Origin: Janthinobacterium sp.
GTDB taxonomy: Bacteria > Pseudomonadota > Gammaproteobacteria > Burkholderiales > Chitinibacteraceae
Assembly: GCA_025360045.1 (NCBI GenBank)
Contig: JANYCY010000070.1
Span: forward strand, 117,820-181,819
Length of the DNA: 64,000 nucleotides
Reading direction: 5' to 3'
Shown: positions 16,941-24,349 of the stretch, one piece after another
Numbering within the stretch: position 1 is the first letter of the stretch
How the letters are laid out: every line of letters starts with the position of its first letter
Made by a program: the position numbers and the translations under genes
The notes under the pieces: model-generated
Database searches by the model: none
What the model was told of the DNA's origin: nothing
Seen by the model: only the letters and a program-made list of their open reading frames with translations

Positions 16941-17270
16941 TTACTCTGGCTGATCGTCGACGAGGGGCGGTAAATCAAAAACAGGCGCAATCGCTGTTTC
17001 TCCGCGCTCCAGATGATAAACGAAGGCCAGCAATTCGGCGATGGCGCGATACAGCTGCGGGGGAATATGTTGATCTAAATCCACTTGCATCAGCATCGCC
17101 ACCAGCTCTGGCGATTCATGCACAAACACGCCCGCTTCCTGAGCGCGCTCAATAATCCGCTCGGCCAATAAGCCCTTGCCTTTAGCGACAACACGAGGGG
17201 AGCTGCTACCTTGCTGATAAGCCAGTGCAACCGCCTGCTGACGCGTACTTGCGGGGTGTTTACGTGACAT
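16941..17270 (-). CDS. FlhB cytoplasmic-domain-like protein (FlhX)
   Basis: A 109-residue protein equivalent to the C-terminal cytoplasmic domain of FlhB/YscU, the export-gate switch of flagellar type III secretion. It retains PRVVAKGKGLLAERIIERAQEAGVFVHESPELVAMLM and the PPQLYRAIAELLAFVYHLE segment. No membrane helices are present, and the self-cleavage NPTH motif is absent (SSSPRVVAKG occupies the region), so it cannot cleave like FlhB. Small paralogues like this commonly follow a FliK-like gene, as here (11-bp overlap). Probably a modulator of substrate switching; role inferred. Confidence 0.87.
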   Translation of the reverse strand: MSRKHPASTRQQAVALAYQQGSSSPRVVAKGKGLLAERIIERAQEAGVFVHESPELVAMLMQVDLDQHIPPQLYRAIAELLAFVYHLERGETAIAPVFDLPPLVDDQPE

Positions 17271-18321
17271 TCACAGGCTCGGCGGTTACGACTTGGCTAG
17301 AGACCAGAGTGAGCCCTGCCGCCTCAAAGCGACTTTGCAAAGATGGAGTTTCGGCACGAATCTTCTCAGCCGTTTCGGGGGACGCTTCAAAACGCAAAAC
17401 GAATTCACCATTCCTGAGCACCGCCACAATCCCCACGTCGCCTAAGTTGGGCAGCTGCAAATCCATTCTTGATTGCCAGCTGCGCTGAACTTCATCTTGC
17501 CCACTACGGGCTTCACGCTCATTTTCGGCTTCAACTTCCCAACGCACAGGCTGGCCCGGCCATGCTTGCCCATTCCAAACTATGGGGCGTTGCTCAAGCA
17601 CATCAAGCTGCTGTTGTACTAAGTGCCGTAATGTCGCGCTGGCATCAGGAGCCAAAGCGGCTTTCTCTGCGCCTTCTTTGGGTGTGATCGCCGCAGGGGC
17701 TGTATTTTTCTCAGCAACTTCAGAAGGCGTTCCCGCACTAAGCAAAGAAGATTTAAGCAGCCCCGCTTGAGGCTCTTTGAGTAAAGCCTGCAAAGGCCGC
17801 TCTCCATTCACCCATTCCGCCTGATGTGATTCATAAAATAAACCACTATCAGCTAGCTTCTGTGCCAGCTTATCCGCCAGTTTTGCCGTATCCGGCGAGC
17901 CTTCAAACAGTGCTTGGGCTTGATTTAATACCGAGGCAAGGCCGTCTTTTCCCACCTCACCCTTAGCAAAAAGGGAAGATAAAAACTTTGCCCCTTGGCT
18001 AAGCGCCATTTCTTGCGGCAGAGCAGGCTGAGGGGTTGCTGCCGTATTAATTGAAAAAGTGAGCTTGGGATTGTTACTGACTACCGTGAGATCAAGCTTT
18101 TCGCCAGGTTCGGTGTTTCTAGGCAGATTTAAATCAAGCAATTGATCTTTAATCAAAACCGCAAAACGACCATTCGGCAAAAGACTCGCCACCGTTGCAT
18201 GCACACGCTCACCCACCGTATAACGCACATCATCGGCAGATATACGCGTGACTTCAGTCACGCCCTCTTGTGCTTTGAGGTAGTGCTGAACCAAGCTAAT
18301 AGGAGTCGCGCCGGGCAACAT
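17260..18321 (-). CDS. fliK: Flagellar hook-length control protein FliK-like
   Basis: A 353-residue protein whose C-terminal part (roughly residues 270-350) matches the Flg_hook/FliK C-terminal domain: WQSRMDLQLPNLGDVGIVAVL, then GEFVLRFEASPETAEKIRAETPSLQSRFEAAGL. The N-terminal two thirds is a variable Ala/Gln/Lys-rich secreted-type segment. FliK acts as the molecular ruler that switches export from hook to filament proteins. It is followed by and overlaps the FlhX gene, a common pairing. It could be a second FliK-like protein rather than the main one, as the main fliK usually lies with fliE-J genes not in this window. Confidence 0.8.
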   Translation of the reverse strand: MLPGATPISLVQHYLKAQEGVTEVTRISADDVRYTVGERVHATVASLLPNGRFAVLIKDQLLDLNLPRNTEPGEKLDLTVVSNNPKLTFSINTAATPQPALPQEMALSQGAKFLSSLFAKGEVGKDGLASVLNQAQALFEGSPDTAKLADKLAQKLADSGLFYESHQAEWVNGERPLQALLKEPQAGLLKSSLLSAGTPSEVAEKNTAPAAITPKEGAEKAALAPDASATLRHLVQQQLDVLEQRPIVWNGQAWPGQPVRWEVEAENEREARSGQDEVQRSWQSRMDLQLPNLGDVGIVAVLRNGEFVLRFEASPETAEKIRAETPSLQSRFEAAGLTLVSSQVVTAEPVNVT

Positions 18322-18323
18322 GA

Positions 18324-18716
18324 TTATCTTTGGGTGCTTGATCGATATAGCGCGACAATTAAATCAGCTTCGCCACGCGATATGCCGCATTGATTTGCGA
18401 CACTATTTGAATCTGCCCCTAATTTAGCCAAGCGAATAGCGTGACTATAGGGGCTTTCTTGATTGGGCTCTAATACCAATTCAGCAGGGCTACTCCACTC
18501 TGCTTGAGTCGTCAGCAAGCGTAGCTTTAAGGCATCAATTTCAAAACGAAGCTGAGCAATTTCATTTCGAAGCGAATCTGCCTCATGAGGATCAAGCCCT
18601 AAGGCGCGCTGCCCCGACGCTTTACGCATAAACAAGAGCAACTCAGCCACATAAAACAACACCAATACAAGGCTGATATAGAGTAATTGAGCCCAAGTAA
18701 TGACGATACCATTCAT
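18324..18716 (-). CDS. DUF2802 protein with one N-terminal membrane helix
   Basis: A 130-residue protein: one transmembrane helix (residues about 9-29, LLYISLVLVLFYVAELLLFM), a coiled-coil region (about 45-72), then a C-terminal HTH-like segment HAIRLAKLGADSNSVANQCGISRGEADLIVALYR. This last part is the DUF2802 signature, found in small proteins in flagellar gene clusters of many proteobacteria. The function is unknown. The stop is 2 bp from the next gene's start (fliK-like), so they are cotranscribed. Confidence 0.8.
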   Translation of the reverse strand: MNGIVITWAQLLYISLVLVLFYVAELLLFMRKASGQRALGLDPHEADSLRNEIAQLRFEIDALKLRLLTTQAEWSSPAELVLEPNQESPYSHAIRLAKLGADSNSVANQCGISRGEADLIVALYRSSTQR

Positions 18717-18752
18717 AAGACGATCTCCCCCGCCGGGGCTGGCAGGCCATTT

Positions 18753-19070
18753 TTAGACGTCATACGCGCGTTGTAGTTTTCCGGTGTTATGCATATTTTG
18801 CAAAAGTGTAGCCAGCTCCCCTCGCTGACTCACAGCCCTTTGCTCCAACTCTTGCACATCTTTATTACACCCTTGCAAGATTTCAGCAAGCTGCTGCTGC
18901 TCCAAGCTAGTTAACGCGCCCCATTGAATCATAGGCAAATTCGCGCTTAATTCCGCAAATAATTGCGAATGCAACAGCATATTATCCCAGTCTTCTGCCT
19001 TAGCGGCAGACAGCATTTTTGTTGTGCATGTTTGTAAAGCAATATAAGCAGCAAAATCAGATCCGACCAT
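18753..19070 (-). CDS. fliT: Flagellar chaperone FliT
   Basis: A 105-residue helical protein in the position of FliT, the export chaperone for FliD that can also regulate FlhDC in enterics. Its start overlaps the end of fliS by 14 bp. Sequence similarity within FliT is low, but length, all-helical composition (LSAAKAEDWDNMLLHSQLFAELSANLP, LQQLAEILQGCNKDVQELEQ) and gene order fliD-fliS-fliT support the call. The TonB or other functions have no support. Confidence 0.8.
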   Translation of the reverse strand: MVGSDFAAYIALQTCTTKMLSAAKAEDWDNMLLHSQLFAELSANLPMIQWGALTSLEQQQLAEILQGCNKDVQELEQRAVSQRGELATLLQNMHNTGKLQRAYDV

Positions 19071-19518
19071 AACTTAAATTACTCCGGTCTTGTTCATTCC
19101 TATCACTTGCCGAGGCCACGCTTTCGGTCTTGGTAAAGCCTATGGATAACCAAGCGTCTTTTAATTGATCGAGCAGGCTGAGCATCTCATCTAAACGCTC
19201 AGGCACATTATTTATATTCGCTTGTAATAATTCAAAACTTATATAGTCGTATAAGGCATCTAAATTCTCAGCCAGCTCGCCGCCATTTTCTTTATCCAAA
19301 GCCAAACGCAGACCATCTTCAATAATGGCAATCGCTTTAGAAATAGCAGCCCCTTTTTGCGCAATCAGGCCCTGCTGCATATAAATCTTACCCAGCTGAA
19401 TCGCTTTAATCGCCCCCTCGAAGAGAAGCACAATCAATTGATGGGGGCTCGCAGATTCAACCACCGTATCAAGGCTGGTTTGCCCATAGGCAGAAAGCGC
19501 TTTTTTAACAGCACTCAT
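19057..19518 (-). CDS. fliS: Flagellin export chaperone FliS
   Basis: A 153-residue protein matching FliS, which binds the flagellin C-terminus and prevents premature polymerisation. The start at ATG 19518 (MSAVKKALSAYGQTSLDTVV) gives the conserved N-terminal pattern; a longer in-frame extension has no family match. Typical segments: SPHQLIVLLFEGAIKAIQLGKI (near residues 25-46), AISKAIAIIEDGLRLALD, and LDALYDYISFELLQANINN. The C-terminal tail after residue 125 is longer and polar. Between fliD and fliT, as in most flagellar clusters. Confidence 0.94.
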   Translation of the reverse strand: MSAVKKALSAYGQTSLDTVVESASPHQLIVLLFEGAIKAIQLGKIYMQQGLIAQKGAAISKAIAIIEDGLRLALDKENGGELAENLDALYDYISFELLQANINNVPERLDEMLSLLDQLKDAWLSIGFTKTESVASASDRNEQDRSNLSYGRI

Positions 19519-19643
19519 AGGAATAACTCTCTCATTGATTTCAAATAGATTCAAACTCATACACCGCGGGGTATTACTCACCCAATCTAACATCAAGCAA
19601 ATTGTGCAGCGAATTCATTAGCAATCAATCGGGCTAAGTTTGA

Positions 19644-22079
19644 TTATTTCGGCAAGCTAGCAAGCTGAGCCGTTAAATTGCTACTGGTATTTCGCATAGT
19701 AGCAATCGCAATATCCATAGCAGTAAACTGCTTACGGTAAAGCGCCTCAGTTGCATCATACTGACGGTTCATTCTTAAGCGTTTTTCACCAAGCGCATTG
19801 ATACTACTTGTCACACCATCCGTTTGTTTGGCAATCAACCCAGTCCGATCCTTGACCATGCCATCCAGCAACTTATCCAGAGAAAACGCCACTCCGCGGT
19901 TAAAGGATACTGTTCCATAATCTCCTGCGGTGCTTGCTGTCACAATCAGACTTAAGCCCTCACTTGCCCCCGTTCCCGTCAGCGCTTGCCCAGAGCCCTT
20001 CGCTTTTTCCCCGCCGATAAGGCCCTCTACATCAGCCCCTGCTGTATAGGTATAGCCAACAGTTGGACCAGTTGACGTTTCTGAATAGCCCCCCACCACA
20101 AGCCCTAAAGTTGCCGTCGTCGTACTTGTTGCAGGATCGCCTATGCCTGTGAGTTTAATTTTTGAGCCGCTACCATACAGCCCTGAAGACAAATCAAATT
20201 GGCTTGTGGCTTCATTAAATGCAACCCCAACTGTTTTCCCTCCTCGAACTAAAGATTCATCACTATTAATTTTAGACTGCATTTCTGCGGCTAAATCAGC
20301 CATAGTGGCATAACTACCTTTCGACAAAGTAATCGGCTGACTAATCACACCATCAACAGACACCATTAATGTTTTATTTTTATCATCAATAGTAATAGGC
20401 TTAGGCGCCGAGCTAATCGCTAATGCCATCGAATCTTTTTGTATTGTTGGTGGCGAGCCCGCAACAGTCCTTTCTCGGCTGATATCAAAATTTTTATTCA
20501 GCTTATTATATTCCACCTTCAAAGTATCACTACCCGAAGTAAATAATGTGGAATCTGCTTCAATTTTTGATTTAAGTTGAGCAGCCAAACTCACAGTAGT
20601 GTAATCGTTATCATCAATCGTTAAACTTGCGCTAACCCCGCCTAAAGTAATATTTTTAGTGTTGTTCGTTGCATCCACTTTAAAGAAAGATAACGCTGAA
20701 CCACTATACTTAGCTTGGGTTGCTGGTGTAGTAACTTCAATTGCATATTTACCCGACTGGGTAGCCAAAGAACCCGCTAAGAAAGTAATTTGATTGCTGC
20801 TTGCCACACCATTTACCGTAAATAAATTGGCAACATCGCCGGGGTGACTAGAAATAGCGGATTGCAATTTAGCTTCGTTAAGCGCGAGATCCCCTTTAGG
20901 CGTAGTCCCCCCGACAATCGTTCCTTTCGCATCAGTTTGATAACCACTAAACGACACGCCAATATCGCTTAAGGATTTAAAATAACTCCCTTCGCCTTGC
21001 ATTTCATTAACGACAGAGCGCATTTGATTTTGTATGGCACGAATTGCCGAATCACCATTTAACGGTGCAGCTTTCGCAGAGGCTGATGCATTGCCGGGGG
21101 TATAACTTGAGACATCTTTAAGGGTTTTATTTAAGTCGTTATACGCCTTAATAAAACCCTTAATTGAATCTTTAAGACCAGATAAATCTGCCCCAATCGT
21201 AATTGTTGTTGGCGCAAGTGTTGTTGCACCCGTACTGGTCGGGGACGACACTTTCATCAAATTAATCGTTAAACCCTGAATTGCATCCGACACAGAATTA
21301 GTTGGTTTGCTGACATTAATCCCATCAATTTTAAATTTTGCATCCTTCGCAGCCTGCGTTTCAATTAAATTGCGCGTGCCTGCCGGATCATAAGCTAATG
21401 CTGAAAGCCCTGCTGTATCGGTGCTATTGCCGTCAGAATCTGTCACGGATAATTTAATTGAGTTTTCAGCCCCAGAGTCTTTGCTTGTTAACACCAAGCG
21501 GCTGCCCGTACCATCATTTAAAATACTCGCACTCACACCCGTATTGCTTTTACTACTATTTATCGCGTCACGCACACCAGCCAAGCTATTATTTTTATCT
21601 GTAATTTCAATTGAAAAAGCGGCTTTTTTAGCATTTGCTGTAAAAGTATCATCGCCCGTTGCATCGGTACCATGAGCATCAACCGTACCAAATTGCAATG
21701 TCAGCGTGCCCGTACCTAAGCCGGTATTAATGCTACTGAATGCATTAGACGTTAGTTTTTGATTTTGGGCCAACTGAGAGACTTCTAAACTATAAGAACC
21801 TGGCTGAGCCAAGCTATTAGAATTCACCGTTGCAATCGTTGTATCCGCTAAAGTTGCGGTGGTACTTCTAAATGTTTGTGCATTTGACAAACCTTTCAAA
21901 GAGGTTTGAAAAGCAGATAAGGCACTTTTTACTGATCCATATGCAGAAATCTTGGCCTGATACGACGCTTCTTTAAGCAGCAAACCTTGCAACGGCGCTT
22001 TTTCAGCGGTCATTAGCTTATCAATCAGCCCATTTAGATCCATTCCTGAACCCGAGCCTAAAGAAGCAATGGAAGCCAT
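19644..22079 (-). CDS. fliD: Flagellar filament cap protein FliD (enlarged)
   Basis: FliD forms the cap at the filament tip and guides flagellin assembly. The N-terminus (IASLGSGSGMDLNGLIDKLMTAEKAPLQGL) and C-terminus (LDKLLDGMVKDRTGLIAKQTDGV through MDIAIATMRNTSSNLTAQLASLPK) are conserved D0-D1 coiled coils. At 811 residues it is well above the usual 450-680. The extra length is in the central exposed domains, which contain two related segments of roughly 100 residues, each with a VSLAAQLKSKIEADSTLF-like or MADLAAEMQSKINSDESL-like helix, resembling the flagellin hook IN motif. A candidate sigma-28 promoter lies directly upstream. Confidence 0.94.
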   Translation of the reverse strand: MASIASLGSGSGMDLNGLIDKLMTAEKAPLQGLLLKEASYQAKISAYGSVKSALSAFQTSLKGLSNAQTFRSTTATLADTTIATVNSNSLAQPGSYSLEVSQLAQNQKLTSNAFSSINTGLGTGTLTLQFGTVDAHGTDATGDDTFTANAKKAAFSIEITDKNNSLAGVRDAINSSKSNTGVSASILNDGTGSRLVLTSKDSGAENSIKLSVTDSDGNSTDTAGLSALAYDPAGTRNLIETQAAKDAKFKIDGINVSKPTNSVSDAIQGLTINLMKVSSPTSTGATTLAPTTITIGADLSGLKDSIKGFIKAYNDLNKTLKDVSSYTPGNASASAKAAPLNGDSAIRAIQNQMRSVVNEMQGEGSYFKSLSDIGVSFSGYQTDAKGTIVGGTTPKGDLALNEAKLQSAISSHPGDVANLFTVNGVASSNQITFLAGSLATQSGKYAIEVTTPATQAKYSGSALSFFKVDATNNTKNITLGGVSASLTIDDNDYTTVSLAAQLKSKIEADSTLFTSGSDTLKVEYNKLNKNFDISRERTVAGSPPTIQKDSMALAISSAPKPITIDDKNKTLMVSVDGVISQPITLSKGSYATMADLAAEMQSKINSDESLVRGGKTVGVAFNEATSQFDLSSGLYGSGSKIKLTGIGDPATSTTTATLGLVVGGYSETSTGPTVGYTYTAGADVEGLIGGEKAKGSGQALTGTGASEGLSLIVTASTAGDYGTVSFNRGVAFSLDKLLDGMVKDRTGLIAKQTDGVTSSINALGEKRLRMNRQYDATEALYRKQFTAMDIAIATMRNTSSNLTAQLASLPK

Positions 22080-22108
22080 GATGTCCTCACTATTTATTCA
22101 TTTAATAT

Positions 22109-22136
22109 ATATCGGCGTAATTACACACGATCTTTA
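22109..22136 (-). promoter_or_regulatory. Candidate sigma-28 (FliA) promoter of fliD
   Basis: On the minus strand TAAAGATC (22136-22129), a 12-base spacer, then GCCGATAT (22116-22109). The sigma-28 consensus is TAAAGTTT-N11-GCCGATAA. It overlaps the 3' end of flaG and lies about 30 bp upstream of the fliD ATG. Confidence 0.5.
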
Positions 22137-22504
22137 ATTAACAAGCCCTGAAAACGATCAATCGCTTTTGCAATCGAGATGGCTTCTTCACTTGGAAATT
22201 GTCGTATTACTTCTTTTGTTTTTGTATCAATTAACTTTACCACAGGTAGTTTTGTTTCTTCTTCAACAGAAAATTGCAGTGAATCAGAAAACCCTTGTAC
22301 CGCTTGATTTAACTTTTCTACGGCTTGTTTTACTTCTTTGGAATCCGCTGCAGGCTTCAGTGCTTGTACAGCATCAGGGCTAACCTTAACAGGCTCAGCA
22401 CTTGCTACTTTTACCAATTCGCTAGGAGGCGCATCATGAAAGCGCTCGCTAACACTTTTAGTCGCAACTGATGGTACAAGCGACGATGTAGATTGAATCT
22501 CCAT
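22121..22504 (-). CDS. flaG: FlaG family protein
   Basis: A 127-residue FlaG protein, found between fliC and fliD in polar-flagellate bacteria and linked to filament length. ATG 22504 has AGGAAGG 6 bases upstream. The N-terminal half is low-complexity Ser/Val/Lys-rich; the conserved FlaG domain is the C-terminal 75 residues (VEKLNQAVQGFSDSLQFSVEEETKLPVVKLIDTKTKEVIRQFPSEEAI). It lies 80 bp downstream of fliC. Confidence 0.92.
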   Translation of the reverse strand: MEIQSTSSLVPSVATKSVSERFHDAPPSELVKVASAEPVKVSPDAVQALKPAADSKEVKQAVEKLNQAVQGFSDSLQFSVEEETKLPVVKLIDTKTKEVIRQFPSEEAISIAKAIDRFQGLLIKDRV

Positions 22505-22525
22505 GATACACCTTCCTGTAGAAAT

Positions 22526-22552
22526 GCCCCGACAACACAAGTTCGCCGGGGC
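22526..22552 (-). terminator. Hairpin downstream of fliC
   Basis: GCCCCG (22526-22531) pairs with CGGGGC (22547-22552) in the 80-bp gap between fliC and flaG. There is no good T-run after it on the minus strand, so it may be a weak or attenuating terminator that gives a higher level of flagellin than of FlaG, or a 3'-end stabiliser of fliC mRNA. Confidence 0.45.
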
Positions 22553-22584
22553 CTTGACTCATTTAATTTAAGCCAATCTTAAAA

Positions 22585-24216
22585 TTAACCGCGTAGCAAG
22601 CTTAGTACTTGGTTAGGCAATGCATTGGCTTGGCCTAACATTGCAGTACCTGCTTGTTGCAAGACCTGTGCTCTGGTCAGCGCTGCGGTTTCACTCGCAA
22701 AATCTGCATCTCTGATTCGGCTTCGTGCTGCACTCATATTTTCTGAAGTGGTAGCAAGATTATTAATCGTAGCAGCGAAGCGGCTTTGCAGCGCACCAAA
22801 CTTAGCACGTTGATCATTAACAGTCGACAAAGCGTCATCAACCACACGCAGCGCTTGATTTGAACCTTCAACGGTTGAGATATCTAACTTTTCAACTGTT
22901 TTAAGTGTCGAAGCATAAGCTGCACCGCTTGATAGTGCAGTCGTAGCAGAAGAACCACCAACGGCCAACACCCCTGAAGCAAAACCAGCGCCACTAGTAG
23001 TAACAGAATATGAGTTAGTGGAGTTCAATACGATCTGACCACCAAATGTGACCACACCCGAACCTGCTGCAGATGTTGAAATTGCTCCCGCCTGTCCACT
23101 GGCCATATATTGAATGGCGCCACTGGAGTTTGTAACATCCATGTCCCACTTAGTGACACCACCACCAAAACCACTCACATTACTAGGGTCATTACTTAAG
23201 GCGATGTTAGAGCCATCAGCTGCCGTCAGTTTCAAGGCATATTGAGTGGTTTTAGAGGAATCTTGGAAAGTAGCCAGTTCAGCTGTAATACCAGTCTTAG
23301 AAGATTTGGCATTGAAGGCTTGAATCGCTTGCGAATATTCATCCGCTTCAATCTTGCCGTTATTATCTAAGTCGTTCACGTTGAACGATACAGATTCAAA
23401 TGTGCTGCTCTTCGATGCTGCCGTTAAGCTATATGTACCTGAAGCCAAACCTAAATTCACTTCGGTACGTGCTGTTGCAGAAACGCCTGTACCCGCAGCA
23501 TTGATTTTATTGGCAATATCTTTAGCCATATCCGTACCCGAAACAGAAATATTTGTTCCGTTAATACTGAAAGAGCCTGACGATGTCACCGTAGCGCCAT
23601 TAACGTTGACCGTACCAGTTGCACCAGCTGTCACTGAAGTGGAGCCAGAAACAGAATTGGTTGTAGCTAGGTTGCCCGTACCATTACCCACACCCATCTG
23701 GTAAGTACCATACTGGTTGGTGCGTAAGTTTGCGGTATTTGCAGTAATAGTCTGGTTAGTATTGGCACCAACCTGATATGTAGCGGCTGTGAAGCTACCG
23801 TCAAATAATTTCTGACCGTTAAACTCGGTTGATGTTGCAAAACGATCGAGTTCTGAAACTAACTGTGTAACTTCAGAGTTAATCGCTAAGCGATCGTTAG
23901 ATGTGTTGGTTGCATTGGCAGATTGAACAGCCAATTCACGAACCCGTTGTAAAATATCACCCATCTGACCCAAAGCGCCTTCACCCGTTTGAGCAAGCGA
24001 CACGCCGTCGTTTGCATTACGTTTGGCTTGATCCATCCCTTTAATCTGGGAAGTGAAACGCTCTGAAATCGCCAAACCTGCAGCGTCGTCCTTGGCACTA
24101 TTAATACGCAGACCCGAGGACAAGCGTTGCAGAGAATTGGTTAAACTCATAGACGACGTAGCTAAGTTACGTTGTGCATTAAGTGATGGTACGTTTGTGT
24201 TAATGACTTGAGACAT
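22585..24216 (-). CDS. fliC: Flagellin with EF-hand-like motif in the variable region
   Basis: Filament subunit, 543 residues. Conserved D0/D1 ends are clear: [20 protein letters not shown] at the start and [20 protein letters not shown] to [15 protein letters not shown] at the end. A strong ribosome site (AAGGGG) and a near-consensus sigma-28 promoter precede it. The central region (about residues 165-440) is Ser/Thr/Gly/Ala-rich, a good target for O-glycosylation, and includes a flagellin hook IN-type segment ([13 protein letters not shown]). Residues 282-293 ([12 protein letters not shown]) match the calcium-binding EF-hand loop at positions 1, 3, 5, 6, 8 and 12. Glycan locus is directly upstream. 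Confidence 0.97.
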   Translation of the reverse strand: MSQVINTNVPSLNAQRNLATSSMSLTNSLQRLSSGLRINSAKDDAAGLAISERFTSQIKGMDQAKRNANDGVSLAQTGEGALGQMGDILQRVRELAVQSANATNTSNDRLAINSEVTQLVSELDRFATSTEFNGQKLFDGSFTAATYQVGANTNQTITANTANLRTNQYGTYQMGVGNGTGNLATTNSVSGSTSVTAGATGTVNVNGATVTSSGSFSINGTNISVSGTDMAKDIANKINAAGTGVSATARTEVNLGLASGTYSLTAASKSSTFESVSFNVNDLDNNGKIEADEYSQAIQAFNAKSSKTGITAELATFQDSSKTTQYALKLTAADGSNIALSNDPSNVSGFGGGVTKWDMDVTNSSGAIQYMASGQAGAISTSAAGSGVVTFGGQIVLNSTNSYSVTTSGAGFASGVLAVGGSSATTALSSGAAYASTLKTVEKLDISTVEGSNQALRVVDDALSTVNDQRAKFGALQSRFAATINNLATTSENMSAARSRIRDADFASETAALTRAQVLQQAGTAMLGQANALPNQVLSLLRG

Positions 24217-24287
24217 GATGCTACCCCTTGCTTGTCCTAGAATCGGTGCTTTAGTGTTTCAGGCATATAAGTAAGCCCTTGTATGCT

Positions 24288-24313
24288 TTATCGGAAGTAC
24301 CCCAATAAACTTA
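24288..24313 (-). promoter_or_regulatory. Sigma-28 (FliA) promoter of fliC
   Basis: On the minus strand TAAGTTT (24313-24307), a 12-base spacer, then CCGATAA (24294-24288). In extended form this is TTAAGTTT-N11-TCCGATAA, very close to the consensus TAAAGTTT-N11-GCCGATAA. It is about 72 bp upstream of the flagellin ATG, so late-class flagellar control is expected. Confidence 0.85.
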
Positions 24314-24349
24314 AGGACTATTTGTAATCTTTTTTGCCTAAGAAAAAAC

